From: Buxus sempervirens
Taxonomy: Eukaryota; Streptophyta; Magnoliopsida; Buxales; Buxaceae
Length of the DNA stretch: 64,000 nt
Assembly (NCBI GenBank): GCA_947561395.2
Contig: OX387191.1
Location: forward strand, 33,497,439-33,561,438
Direction of reading: 5' to 3'
A model generated the notes under the pieces. It ran no database searches and was not told where the DNA came from. It saw only the letters and a list, made by a program, of their open reading frames with translations. This document shows, one piece after another, positions 35,601 through 46,163 of the stretch; position 1 is the first letter of the stretch; each line of letters starts with the position of its first letter. The translations under genes and the position numbers were made by a program.

Positions 35601-35982
35601 TGTACGAGGGTGGCTCCAGGTTGAGTTGTGAAAGGTTAAGGGTGGGTGGTTCAAATGAAAGGAAGAAGGGGTCTTGTGGAGGTGAGTCCATGATGTCATG
35701 GATGTTGAGGTTTAAAGGGCTAGGGTGAGAGATGGGGGTTGGGTAGAAGAATTCCTAGTCTTCGGATGGGTGGAAGTGCACCATAGGGAAATCTGTAGAA
35801 GGGTCACCGCCGTCTCCTTCGATAACGTTCACTGTCTCACTCTTTTCTGCGGACGTGTCATCTGAGCCTACGTCAGCAGACTCGTCCGAGCTCTCGTATG
35901 GATCCGGCAGGTTTACAAGTTCAGGAGTGGATGGTGGTTCCTCTTCCGTTGCGGCATGAGGGGGGGCGAACCACTCATGCAT
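29642..35982 (-). pseudogene. Tat pol: protease, RT, RNase H, aRH, integrase, with three stops
   Basis: One frame covers the whole region, with stops at about 35755-35757, 30415-30417 and 29851-29853. The long open part (35691-30418, 1757 codons) has the protease DNGS box at residue about 216 and IGRPWL, a G-patch-like glycine stretch near 390-430, RT with YVDD at about 1139-1142, an RNase H with a KKFTNIEVRYTVLEK region, a second RNase H starting FFDGA at about 1439 and ending GNRFADALATLAS, the HHCC zinc finger of integrase (about 1665-1700) and the first catalytic aspartate (WGIDMIG). After the second stop the frame goes on with ITDNAKN and the glutamate box (MNGAVEATNK), then the C-terminal part after the third stop. 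This copy could not make full-length pol without readthrough. Confidence 0.92.
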
Positions 35983-38054
35983 GTTGTATGGGAGGGGGCG
36001 GGATTAGACTCAAGTGATGACGAGTCGGTAGAGTATGCCAGATACGGGTGTGGCCCCGATGTGGCGGACATGCCCTCTGGCGGCCATCTGGTGGATAACT
36101 GGGGTGGCACCCTTGAACTACCCACTGAAGCGTCCGAGACCTGCGGCCTATCCCTGATCTGGAGTCCACTGGAGCTGCCCACTCCTTCCCTGCGTGGAGG
36201 GGATGGGGAATCACTGATCCATCCACATTGTATCGGGTTCCAAGGTCCCGTGACTTCCTCACTGCTCTGAGGTTCATCCTCGATCGTGCAGACATGGACG
36301 TCTGTCTTCTCATTAATTGCCCTTGCTGCCGAGGGGGTTCCTATTTGCAGCTGTACCCTCACTGTCTGCCCTGGCCGTCCGATAAGTATGGAAGGGTTGA
36401 GCTGCCCGGTGCCTTGATCACTGCTCACTTGATTTGCCGTCCTACTAGTGGAGGCCTTTGAGTGATCTGGGAGAGGATTGGTAGTTACTCCGGCTGCTGG
36501 AGTCTGAGCAGGTGGCGCTGGAGGGTCGACCGTGATGCGCTTACTATCAATCAGGTCTTGGATATCGTGCCTCAAATCCCAGCACCGATTGGTGTGGTGT
36601 CCTGGAGCACCAGAGTGGTACTCGCACCGCTCTGCAGCGTTATAGCTTCTGGCGTTGACCAAACGAGGGTTCGGGGGTTTGACTTGAACGTACCCCTTCT
36701 TTAGCAAAGTAGGCAGCAACTCTGCCGGCGCATACGGGAGTGGAGTGAAAACCCGCTTCATTCTGGCCTCCATCTCTTCCCTTGTTCTTCTTACCCCTTG
36801 GTAAGCAGCTTGTCCGGTTCCTTGGGGTGCCACTGCCTCCGGTCCTTGGGAGAAATGGTGGGGTTGTGTGGGGTATACATAGTTCACTGCCTGCTGTTCT
36901 GACCTCCTAGGCTCTTGCCCCTGGTTTCTGCTAGCTTGCCCTGACACTGGCCTCCTTGGTGCGGCACTCTGCCCACTGCCATCTATCTTTCCGGCCCTTA
37001 CTGCGTCTTCAATCCGATCTGCAGTCAAGATCAGGTCATTGAAGTTCGATGTACTCTGTCCCAGCAGCAGAGTGAAGAAAGGCTGGTCCAATGACGCAAT
37101 AAACAACGACGTCATCTCTTGTTCTAGCAACGGCGGCTGTACTAATGCTGCCAATTCCTTCCAGCGCTTGGCGTATTCTCTTACTGACTCTTGGCTCTTC
37201 TTTGCCAGCCTCTGCAATTCTGCCATCGTCTGTACTATCTGACTGTTCAGGCGGTACTGCTGGATGAAGACTGCTGCCAGGTCATTCCATGTCTTGATCT
37301 TAGCCTTGTCTAGACTCAGGAACCAAGAGTAAGCGGCCCCGGCTAGTGACTTCTGGAAGAACTGCACCATAATCCGCTCTTCCTTGGCATACTGGCACAT
37401 GTCGCCAGAATAGGACCTCAGATGGTTCAAAGGGCACCCGGTGCCGTCGAACTGGTGCAACTCAGGGCATTTGAACTTAGCCGGGAGTTGGATATCTGAA
37501 AAGAAACAGAGGCTTTCCAGAGTAGCCTCGTTCTGCATTGTGCTAGGTTGGAGTTGTTTGAGCTGCTCCTTCAGGGCAGCCATTTCCGTTCTATTCTCCT
37601 CCCTTACCGCTGTCAACTTCTCCTCAAACTGCATTTCCTGGGTTCTGTACCAGTCCTCATCACCCTGTCCCAGATGGATAGGCAGAAACTGATCTGGTTG
37701 GGGAACATGGAATGGCACCGCCGGTGGTGGTGGTGGTGCTAGGGGAGGGGGGTTCGCTGGACGCGGCGGTGGCGCCACTTCTGCCTGTGGTGGGAACGGT
37801 GGCTGCGGCTGCTGGGCAACTGGTGCTGCCGGTGGGGCCTGCCTCAATTCCCTCAGTTCTGTCATCAGTTCCTGGATGATGGAACCCATACTGTCCATCC
37901 TTTGCTGCATCTCATTGACCACTTGGGCATGACTGGACTCTGCCGGGTGTTGCCCTGGTGGCGTCTGCTCTCCTTGTTGTTCCATGTCGAGTCTTCTCCT
38001 CGATCTTAACAGGTACGGACTTCTGAAAGCAATTTTTGGTACCTGATGGGACAA
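35913..38054 (-). CDS. Tat Gag polyprotein
   Basis: A 713-codon open frame on the minus strand. The N-terminus is basic (a likelier start is Met24, MEQQGEQ), then a proline-rich stretch (about 80-125), a predicted coiled coil (EEKLTAVREENRTEMAALKE), and a retrotransposon gag (capsid) domain at about 195-365 with the usual YAKRWKELA box. A Cys/His motif (CEYHSGAPGHHTNRC) near 480 could act in RNA binding. The last part is Ser/Pro-rich. It packs the element RNA into virus-like particles in the cytoplasm. Its frame differs from pol (35982 onwards) and the two overlap by 70 bp, so pol would need a frameshift or splicing. Confidence 0.85.
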   Translation of the reverse strand: MSHQVPKIAFRSPYLLRSRRRLDMEQQGEQTPPGQHPAESSHAQVVNEMQQRMDSMGSIIQELMTELRELRQAPPAAPVAQQPQPPFPPQAEVAPPPRPANPPPLAPPPPPAVPFHVPQPDQFLPIHLGQGDEDWYRTQEMQFEEKLTAVREENRTEMAALKEQLKQLQPSTMQNEATLESLCFFSDIQLPAKFKCPELHQFDGTGCPLNHLRSYSGDMCQYAKEERIMVQFFQKSLAGAAYSWFLSLDKAKIKTWNDLAAVFIQQYRLNSQIVQTMAELQRLAKKSQESVREYAKRWKELAALVQPPLLEQEMTSLFIASLDQPFFTLLLGQSTSNFNDLILTADRIEDAVRAGKIDGSGQSAAPRRPVSGQASRNQGQEPRRSEQQAVNYVYPTQPHHFSQGPEAVAPQGTGQAAYQGVRRTREEMEARMKRVFTPLPYAPAELLPTLLKKGYVQVKPPNPRLVNARSYNAAERCEYHSGAPGHHTNRCWDLRHDIQDLIDSKRITVDPPAPPAQTPAAGVTTNPLPDHSKASTSRTANQVSSDQGTGQLNPSILIGRPGQTVRVQLQIGTPSAARAINEKTDVHVCTIEDEPQSSEEVTGPWNPIQCGWISDSPSPPRREGVGSSSGLQIRDRPQVSDASVGSSRVPPQLSTRWPPEGMSATSGPHPYLAYSTDSSSLESNPAPSHTTCMSGSPPLMPQRKRNHHPLLNL

Positions 38055-38129
38055 TTCGCAGGCATTAGTGCAATATTACACAAATTGATTACACAATTTT
38101 ATCTGATTGAATTTATTCATTTATTTATT

Positions 38130-38600
38130 TATTTTTTGTTTTATGATATGATTTGACTAACTGGTCTATTTTAGCTACCCTAAGGCAACGAGGGAAGAGA
38201 ACCTGGTTTCGAATCAAATGATCTATTTTAGTTACCCGTAGGTAACAAGGAAAGAGAACCTTAAGGAATTTAGAAGACTGATCTATTTTGGCTATCCTAA
38301 GACGACCGGGGAAGAGAACCCTAATGACCAAATCTATTTTAGCTACCCACAGGTAACTGGGAGAGAGAACCCTACTTTTTTTTTGAAGCTGATCTATTTC
38401 AACCGCTCAGAAGCGACTGGGAAAGAGAACCCTATTTTTTTCGAAAGCTGATCTATTTTAGCCGCTCAGAAGCGACTGGGAAAGAGAACCCTATTTTCTG
38501 AAAGCTGATCTATTTTAGTCGCTTGGAAGTGACTGGGAAAGAGAACCCGGTTGAGCTAATCTATTTTAGCTGTTTAGGCAAGGAAAGAGAACCTTCAATT
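38130..38600. repeat. Degenerate tandem repeat of about 60 bp in Tat spacer
   Basis: About eight units of the form GATCTATTTTAG..., a short paired block such as CCGCTCAGAAGCGACTGGG, and AAAGAGAACCCT. Inside each unit the block is itself a small imperfect inverted repeat (for example CGCTCAGAAGCG). Non-coding. Confidence 0.85.
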
Positions 38601-38730
38601 TAAGGGGTTTTGTTTGAGCTCAGAATCACAGGGTTGGACCAATCAAGGTCTCAGAAAGGGGACTGAAGAACAACACTCAGGGTTGCCTTAACCAAATCCT
38701 GACTCACTCGTCGGGGGTCTCGGCGATACA

Positions 38731-39165
38731 AAGATTCGGCTAGTAGTACCCGGACGCTCCGCAGCCAATATCCGATTCAACCACCGGCGGCTTTGGTGTC
38801 ACTGAAAGGGGTAGGCTATGCCAGGACGCTCCTCCACCAATATCCGACTCATCCGTCGGCGGCTTCGGTGCCCTAAGAATTCGGCTAGTAGTACCCGGAC
38901 GCTCCGCAGCCAATATCCGATTCAATCACCGGCGGCTTTGGTGTCACTAAAAGGGGTAGGCTATGCCAGGACGCTCCTCCACCAATATCCGACTCATCCG
39001 TCGGCGGCTTCGGTGCCCTAAGAATTCGGCTAGTAGTACCCGGACGCTCCACAGCCAATATCCGATTCAATCACCGGCGGCTTTGGTGTCACTGAAAGGG
39101 GTAGGCTATGCCAGGACGCTCCTCCACCAATATCCGACTCATCCGTCGGCGGCTTCGGTGCCCTA
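38731..39165. repeat. 145-bp tandem repeat, three copies, in Tat spacer
   Basis: Units start at 38731, 38876 and 39021 (ATTCGGCTAGTAGTACCCGG...) and are almost identical. Each unit consists of two related halves, both having GGACGCTCC, CCAATATCCGA and CGGCGGCTT. Tandem arrays at this position (between ORF1 and gag) are known in Ogre-type elements and can seed satellites. Confidence 0.95.
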
Positions 39166-39509
39166 CAGGTTTGACCGTATGATCTTGAAAAGATGCAGAC
39201 GGGTGTGATCTGAGCTCAAAGTCTCGGGTGTTTTTAAACACTTGCCGGGTTTGGCGATCTCAATGAGAGAGATGCAATCAAAGGAAATTAGGTGGTCGCA
39301 GCGACCAAGCACATTGCAATTATCTGGAGAGAGGTGGTCTGTCGGAGACCGATTTGCCCTATTGGAGGGAATTAATTATTTTATCTCTTGTTCTTATTAA
39401 GTTTGCACAATATGTAGCAAAGTAGAAATAAATTCATGCTTTAATCAAAAGGCGCCGTCACGGCACAAAGTACATCATCATTCATGGCAAAATACAACAA
39501 AGCCAAAGT

Positions 39510-40991
39510 CTAGCTAGGTTGGTCATCATCATAGTGGGAGGACACGTCCTGCCTCCTCAAGGCTCGCAGAAGCTTGTTCCGCAGACGTCGGTCCTCCTCA
39601 GCGCGCTTGCACACTAATTCCATTTCATGTTGCAAGGCCGTATTGGCCTGCCTACTCTCCCGTTCCGAATCCACATAAGCTGAATGGATACGGGAGTGAG
39701 TCTCTTGCAGTTCGGCCACCCTGTCCCTATATGTGTTAGGGGGCGGAACTGGAATGTCGCTTGAAGCGATAGGCTGGAGAGGTGGGGGGCCGTCATGGCC
39801 GAACTCCCGAGCTATCCACTGCTCGTAGTCTCGAAAATGTGATTCGATGAAGATGTCTGCTCGATATACACACACTATCTTCCACTCCATCAGCAGTTGG
39901 GTCCTTAGTCCCTTGGTGAGTGGACCAATCAAACTGCTCATGTCATCCTTGACCGGGATTCCCTGCGGTTTCCCAAACTGTCTCAGAACCCGAATCGGAT
40001 AGTACGGCACGGCTTGGGTGAGGCCTATCAAGGCAAGTCCCTCTCTTTTCTTGAAAGCTATGATGGGGGTGTAGGGGATATTGTAGGTACCCCACCATCT
40101 AATGTCCGTTTCTCCTTTCAAGTGGAGAAAGTGGTTAAACCAATCCTCACGAGCGGGTAGGTCTGGTTTGATCTCTTTTTGGGCCAACCAATGGATGTTG
40201 TCTCCGGTTGCCTTGTAATATGCACTGACAGGTGATGACACCATCAGGTGGTCTTGCAGCCAAATGTGGAGAAGGGGAGCGCACCCTTGAAACCTCCGAG
40301 TTCCGTTTTTGGACAAAGTCAGGGAATGGAACAGTTGAGCTAGGATCAGTGGCATGATTCGGTATCCTGCCCTGAGTTGATCCACAATTTCCATGAGGGC
40401 CAAATTAATGGTGTCTCCCCCAGTTGGAAAGAAGATTTGTGATAGAACCACAAGGGTGAAGGTGTCAAACCAAGCCCGGGGTCTTTCCTGCTTTTTGTTT
40501 CTCATTTTCTCAGCTAGGAATGTTTTAGAGACCCGAGTAAATGATTTGTCACCTCCTAAGGTCTGAAATTCTCCCCTTGAGAGGCCAAAGAAAATACAAG
40601 CTTCATTCTTGTAACTTTCTTTGAGACTTGGCCTAGCGGGTTCTCCTAAGTCACGAAATCGGAGGAACAGGTCAAGTTCCTCAATTGTGGGAGTCAACTC
40701 ATAGACCCCGAATCGAAACACTGAAAGCTGGGGATCCCAGAAAAGCAGGGCTGCCTGGATCATATCCCAGTTAATCGGCACATTTAACAGGGACAAAGTC
40801 TGTCCCATGTGGTATTTGTGCTCCCATTCAATCTGCTCACTCCCTTGGAGCTGCCTTGTCCAAGAACGGATCCAGGGGGTATCCCAGGCACACTTCTCTA
40901 TCCTAGGGAAACGGGTTCTCTCAGATGAGGATGAAGATGCCATGCCAACTATCCGATCAAAATTCCGAGTCAAATTAAGGTTCCACACCAA
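39510..40991 (-). CDS. Tat ORF1, DUF7745-like protein
   Basis: An intact 493-codon frame upstream of gag, with a probable start at Met17 (MASSSSSERTRF). It contains INWDMIQAALLFWDP, VFRFGVYELTPTIEELDLFL and later a PIIAFKKREGLALIGLTQAVPYYPIRV region. This matches the large plant family I know as DUF7745, which often occurs as the extra ORF of Ogre/Tat elements. The C-terminus is charged and probably coiled-coil. The biochemical role is unknown. The frame is open while pol is broken, so this copy could still supply ORF1 protein. Confidence 0.78.
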   Translation of the reverse strand: MVWNLNLTRNFDRIVGMASSSSSERTRFPRIEKCAWDTPWIRSWTRQLQGSEQIEWEHKYHMGQTLSLLNVPINWDMIQAALLFWDPQLSVFRFGVYELTPTIEELDLFLRFRDLGEPARPSLKESYKNEACIFFGLSRGEFQTLGGDKSFTRVSKTFLAEKMRNKKQERPRAWFDTFTLVVLSQIFFPTGGDTINLALMEIVDQLRAGYRIMPLILAQLFHSLTLSKNGTRRFQGCAPLLHIWLQDHLMVSSPVSAYYKATGDNIHWLAQKEIKPDLPAREDWFNHFLHLKGETDIRWWGTYNIPYTPIIAFKKREGLALIGLTQAVPYYPIRVLRQFGKPQGIPVKDDMSSLIGPLTKGLRTQLLMEWKIVCVYRADIFIESHFRDYEQWIAREFGHDGPPPLQPIASSDIPVPPPNTYRDRVAELQETHSRIHSAYVDSERESRQANTALQHEMELVCKRAEEDRRLRNKLLRALRRQDVSSHYDDDQPS

Positions 40992-42411
40992 GACTCTAAG
41001 TTAGTCCTAAGACATGCATAATTTTAAGCAAAAGAGATAACCACTAGCAGTTCTATCATGCTTCACCAAAATGAGCAAAAACAAAACAGTGCGGAATTTA
41101 ACTCAGGCACACATGGTGTGTGGTCCTAGGGGTTGGCGCCAGTTAAGGCGCGACTCCTAGACATACTGGTGTAGAGGAGCACATTCAAGTCCCGATCAGT
41201 CTTTCTGTCTTTCATCTGTTCTTTCATCTGCTTTCAGTGTCAGACCATAGCAAAATTACAACTTGCCATTGAGGGCGAAGGTTTACAAGATATTTACAAA
41301 AACTTCAAAGAACCCTGGCATGTGCGGTAGGCTAAAAAATCCCTAAATCTAGGGTTTAGTACCCTGGCATGCTTTCATCTGTCTGTCTGATCTGGCCGGC
41401 TTTCGTCTGCTCTAAAAGACCAATCTGGACTTAAAGTGCTCCCAGCGGACTCTAATGGGTCAAGACCCATAGCATACAGGACTCCATGCATGGATCGGGG
41501 GTGGTTCCCCTGATCAAGAATTAGGTGAGCTTCCTAAGCTAGGGCCGAGGTAACCCAGCATCTAGGGTTTACTCAATTGGATGCGAAGAACGGGGGTTGC
41601 TGCCCCAAATGGACTCTGGATTTTATTTCAATTTTAATCATCATTCACATCCTACTCACCCTCTCATGCTCAACGCAAGGTTTATTCAGAAACGTTAGGT
41701 GGGGGAGGATACCCAGCCCGAGACATAAGCCTACAAGGGTCTGGACCAGTACTGGATCCTCGCATGCCACGGCAAGAAACCAGTGGTGCTAATGGACTCC
41801 AGAAAACTGGGGGGATGGGTTTACCCTGCTTTCCCCGGCAAGCCACGGGAGCGTAGGTGCTAATACCATCCCAAAGATCAGTTTATAGTAATAAGAAGGG
41901 TAAGCTGCTAGAGAGGTCTAGGTTTTGGTAAAGAAGTTGCAATATCCGATTCGCTCATCTATCAAAGGTCGGATCATTCACGCATCCTCCCTCGTGCGTG
42001 TCACCCCACGCAGTTCCATCATATTAATGCGGGAATTTAAATTCACATAAACATCCATCCACGGTGTGGTGGTGTGCCCGTGTGTGCAGTTGGGCTGCGT
42101 GCCGTGCCTATACGGGCGAGTTTGGTTTGGATTTAGGTGATAAAGGAATCCCTACTGCCTCGTATAGTAAGGTGCAGAATTGGCACGTTTTACGATGTCC
42201 TGGGAGAATCCCCAGGTAAGTGGAGGGTCACAGGGGACCTCTTAAATTCCACTTGCCTTAGGCAATTATCGCGTCCTTGTGGCAGGACTCCCCAGAACAC
42301 GTAGTTACGTGTATTCTGTTCCTTGCTAGGCGGGGTAGCAAAAGTTCCTAGAATATCGCCTAAGTCCCTCTTGAGCTGACTTGGTCCAAAGTAGGGTCCT
42401 ACTGGGCTGAG
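40992..42411 (-). other. Tat 5' untranslated region
   Basis: About 1.4 kb between PBS and ORF1. No coding domain. Repeated words (CTGGCATG, TTTCATCTG) occur near 41200-41400. It should carry the packaging signal. Confidence 0.6.
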
Positions 42412-42433
42412 TGGTCCCCAGTGGAGTCGCTAA
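42412..42433 (-). other. Tat primer-binding site
   Basis: Two bases inside the 5' LTR end, the minus strand reads TAGCGACTCCACTGGGGACC. It is close to TGGCGACTCC-type sites that pair with a tRNA-Arg 3' end in Ogre elements (family knowledge). The second base differs from the TGG expected from CCA. Confidence 0.65.
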
Positions 42434-42435
42434 GC

Positions 42436-45400
42436 TGTGCGCGCGTGGGAAACGTGGCACGGGGAAGTTCGGAGTCGCCACCGCCTGATGGGGTGCAGGC
42501 GGACACCTGGGTGCCTAATCTTGTCTATTTAGGGCTTTTTGGTCTGCGGCTTGAGATTCTAAGTTTGGTTCTCGGTTGTGGTCTGGGGAAGTCCGTAGAC
42601 ACCCCAGTCCACCCCGTCGGATGACGGGTCCCGTGGGTTCCCTAGTTTGAGTCAGCTTTCTTGCTTGGTTCTCACCCGATTCCTAATCCGGCATGCTTTT
42701 AAGTTAGGTCTTGGCGGGACCACCTGAGTGGTGTGGGTCCCTTTAGTTGATTTTATCTTTGCTTTAACTTAAATTGTCTGAGTCTGATTGGGTGGGCCCC
42801 GTTGGAAGGCCCACGGTATCCTTGGTGGGCTTGGGTAAGCCCATGTGCCCATGTGGGCCTCTGTCTAGGCCTAGGAGGCCCTGTGGGCTTTGGTTAAGTG
42901 TGTTGGTTTTATTTAGTTTGTTCAAGTTGGATACTTAAGTGATTTCCATGCAAGAAGCGGGCCGGCATTGATTTGCGGGCCCCTGGGTGGGCCCCCATGT
43001 TGGTTGCCAAAATGTCTTTAATTTATCTTATTTAAATTCACCCAGGTGGGTTGGATGTTGGGCTTGGGGCCCGTAATCCAAATTTGGGCTTAAAAAGCCC
43101 AGTTCCTTGAGGCTTAGGGTTTGCACCCTTCCTTGGTTAGGCTAATGGACTTTGGTGGGCCCGATAGGCCCTAGCCCTAGGTCTCGGCCAAACCATGCAA
43201 ATTCAAACGCATCATTGCTGCACAAAATGGGTTCGGGGTGGGCCACATTAAGCTTGGCCCACTTGGTTCAATTAATTACTCTAAGTTGCTTAGTTGCATG
43301 CATAAGAAGTTTATTGGGCTTGGTGGGCCCCGTTGGAAGGCCCACTATGCATCCGAGTTGGACCGGCGGTCCAAGTCCCAAGTTGGGTTTCCGGGTGACC
43401 CGGAAACCCTGTTGGTTCACTTGGTTTGGCTAAGATTATCACAAAAATTCAACAAGGGTGAAAGAAAACATGAAAATTGCATTTCTGTGTGTATCCGGCC
43501 TTAGTTGCCGGATACACATGGGCCATAGGTGATCCGGCCTGAGTTGCCGGATCACCTCAAAAGTGGCCTTTTCGGGCTTTGGCTATTGGGGTGGGTTGCT
43601 GGGCTACCTAGGGGTCTTTACAAGTCATGTGGGCCCTTAGGCAGGCCCACATTGGTTCAGATTTGGGAAGGCATCTCCTTGGTTTCCCTTGGGTTTCTCC
43701 ACTAATGAGAGGTGAGAAGAGGGCATGAGGGTTGCTGTTAAAGCTATGAACAAAAAAACATGCCACCAAGGGGGGGTGATGGCCATCAAAACATGGGACA
43801 ATGGGGGCTGCTGCTGCTGCCAACAGCAGCCCCAAAAGTGTCTTGCATACTCATCAAGGTGCTATAAAAAAAGGACAATTAAAAGGGGGGCCTATTGCAT
43901 GCTCATGGGAAGTAAACAAAACCCACTATACACAAGAGGACAGCAATCAGTATGTTAAGTTTAGGACATGCTTGGTGTGCCACCAAGGATGGAAGGTGCT
44001 GTTGGTGTGTGTATAAGTCATGACAATACAAGGGGCAAGGGGAGCACACTTTCATGGAGCTGAAGGCTAGCTGGTAGGTGTTGCAGCACCTCAAGTCTGG
44101 GAGGTGGTCTTGGGTTTTCAAAGCTGCTGGGACAGCAGCAAACAGTGGAGGTTTGCTGCTGTCACCAGTAGCAACCCACCTGGATAATAGTAAAGGGGGG
44201 CATGACAATGACTCACCAAATGCTAAAAAAAGTACAGCAATCAACAATGATCAGTTATCACCCCAAAAAAAAAAAGAAAGGCTCATGCTTGGACATGCAA
44301 ATAAGCAAGTTGAGAGGGGGGTGGGGTCATGCTCATCACTCAACATATCAGTGTCGTAATACCAGGGAATAGAGAGCATGCATCTATACGTAAAAAAACA
44401 GCAAGTTACAAGGGGTATGGGCAGCAACAAGACACCAAGGAAAACAGTAAAAAAAAGAAGTGAGAAAAGAGAAGAAAGAAGAAGGGAAATGGGGGTCATT
44501 ATAGGGGTACATTAGGTGAGACTTAGAAGGAACATACTCCTTCTTTCCATGCAAAGAAAACACTGCTGTAAACCAAGATCAAGCAACCTTACATGGCATT
44601 TTGACCCACTGTTATTGACTAGAAACCCCTTTTTATTTCTACACCCAACCACACTTGGAGCTTACCGTTAATGCTTAGGGAAGACCACCACCCATAGAAT
44701 GCGTGGAGAGACGAGGAACAAGAAAAAAAATGTGCTTGGTGCAAAGTAGAACACCATAGCAATAGCAAAACTTGCATGCTTCAATCAAACTAATATTTAT
44801 ATATATTAAAGATGACACCATTAGGAAACTCACCTTGTGCTTACAAGTGATTTTTGGAGATGTGTTGAGCCTCCCTTGGGCTAGGATAGAGCTGGAACAC
44901 TCCTTTTGCAGCACCAACAGCACTTGGTCACCTTGGCCTTTGGTGGAAAGATGGAGGAGAAGGAGAATGCAAGAGGTTTTTTATGCTCTTGAGGTGGGGT
45001 GGGGTTGGATGGAGGTAGGAGAAGCTGGTGGCTCTCCAATCCTTGAGCAAGCTAGAAGCACCTCTTGGAGGTGGAACAAGGGCTGGAGACTTCCTCTCCA
45101 GCAACTACAGCAAACAACCTCTCCTTCTTGACACTTGGTGAGTGAGAGTTGAGGAGGAAGGAGGAGGAGAAGGGGTGGAGCTGCCTTGGGTGGTGGTGGG
45201 AAGGTGGTGGAGCCAAAGGGGTTGGGAAGAGGCTGGTTCGGATGAAGAGAAGGAGGGCAAGAAGGTTTCCAAAGGGGCAAAAGAACCAACCATTGGAAAG
45301 GGGGCTGCTGCCCCCTTTTATAAAAAAACTTAATGTATCCGGACTTGGAGTCCGGATACACTATACATCATGTGTATCCGGACTCCAAGTCCGGATACAT

Positions 45401-46163
45401 TAAGCTTCCTTTGTATTCGGACTTGGAGTCCGGATACAAAACATAATAATTGGCAAAATTGATTTTCGCCGCGAATTTGTCGGAGAATCGGCGCGAATCT
45501 TGCCGAGCAAATCTTCGTATCCGGCCTTGGAGTCCGGATATACACAAGGGTATGTGTATCCGGTATATTTGACCGGATACAAATCGAAAAATTACGGATT
45601 TGCCCTTCGACTTGACCGATTCGACCGATTCGACCGATTTGACACTTTTGGATATCTACGGATTGCCCCGCACGAATTTCTGTTTAGTCCTTGAGATTTT
45701 TGGATATTCAAGATTTAGTCCCCGAGATATTTCGCTGCGTCGGCAGCCACGTGTGCAGTTCCTGCGCCACGTGTGCAGTTTCCGGCTTTTGCTGCCCGGA
45801 AACTTCGACAGCTCATATCTCTTTCATCTGATCTCCGATTTGAGCAAACTCAATTGCGTTGAACTCGTATCGGAGCCCTCTATTCAATGACATAGGGTTA
45901 AGCACTTGGCACGGGGTTCGAGGAAAAGTCAACTTTCGGCTCATCCTCAAGTTTGACCGCCCGCAGAACCCTCATCCGGACTCCGATTCCAGCAAACTCA
46001 GTTGCGTTGGAACCGTGTCGAGATTCTCTATCCATTGGGATAAAGCAAGGTGGCCAAGTTTTATCTGATTAAAAGGTCAACTTTTCACCCCTTAGGGTTT
46101 GACTTTCTGTCCAGGGTTTGCATTTTTTGGTTTTTCTGGGAGCGCAAAAATGAGGTGCTTACA
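42436..46163 (-). repeat. Tat element 5' LTR (3728 bp)
   Basis: A near-perfect direct copy of 23668-27386. By eye I count nine substitutions and one extra 9-bp GATTCGACC-type unit near 45615-45635. It has palindromes from 45334, TATAAAA on minus at 45322-45316 and CACGTG at 45748-45753 and 45768-45773. As the 5' LTR it would drive transcription leftwards. Confidence 0.95.

Larger units (their letters stand above)
23668..46163 (-). mobile_element. Giant Ty3/gypsy retrotransposon, Tat/Ogre type, 22.5 kb
   Basis: A complete element read on the minus strand: 5' LTR (46163-42436), PBS, 5' UTR, ORF1 (40991-39510), repeat-rich spacer, gag (38054-35913), pro-RT-RH-aRH-IN (35982-29642), 3' UTR, PPT, 3' LTR (27386-23668). 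The great length, long LTRs, extra ORF upstream of gag and second (archaeal-type) RNase H before integrase are hallmarks of the Tat/Ogre lineage. The LTRs differ at about nine sites plus one 9-bp indel, so the insertion is young. Three in-frame stops in pol make it defective. Confidence 0.93.

Noticed and set aside
34244..35631. Plus-strand ORFs opposite Tat pol and gag
   Set aside because: Antisense shadows of the long minus-strand coding region, with no recognisable domains.
39510..40991. ORF1 of the Tat element as a host gene
   Set aside because: It lies between PBS and gag within a bounded element and matches the extra ORF known in Ogre/Tat elements.
42412..42433. A tRNA gene at the PBS
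   Set aside because: Only about 20 bases resemble a tRNA 3' end. No cloverleaf can be folded around them by eye.
23668..46163. Endogenous pararetrovirus or an element with an envelope gene
   Set aside because: Typical LTRs, PPT, integrase and 5-bp target duplication indicate a retrotransposon. No movement protein or envelope-like ORF is seen after pol.
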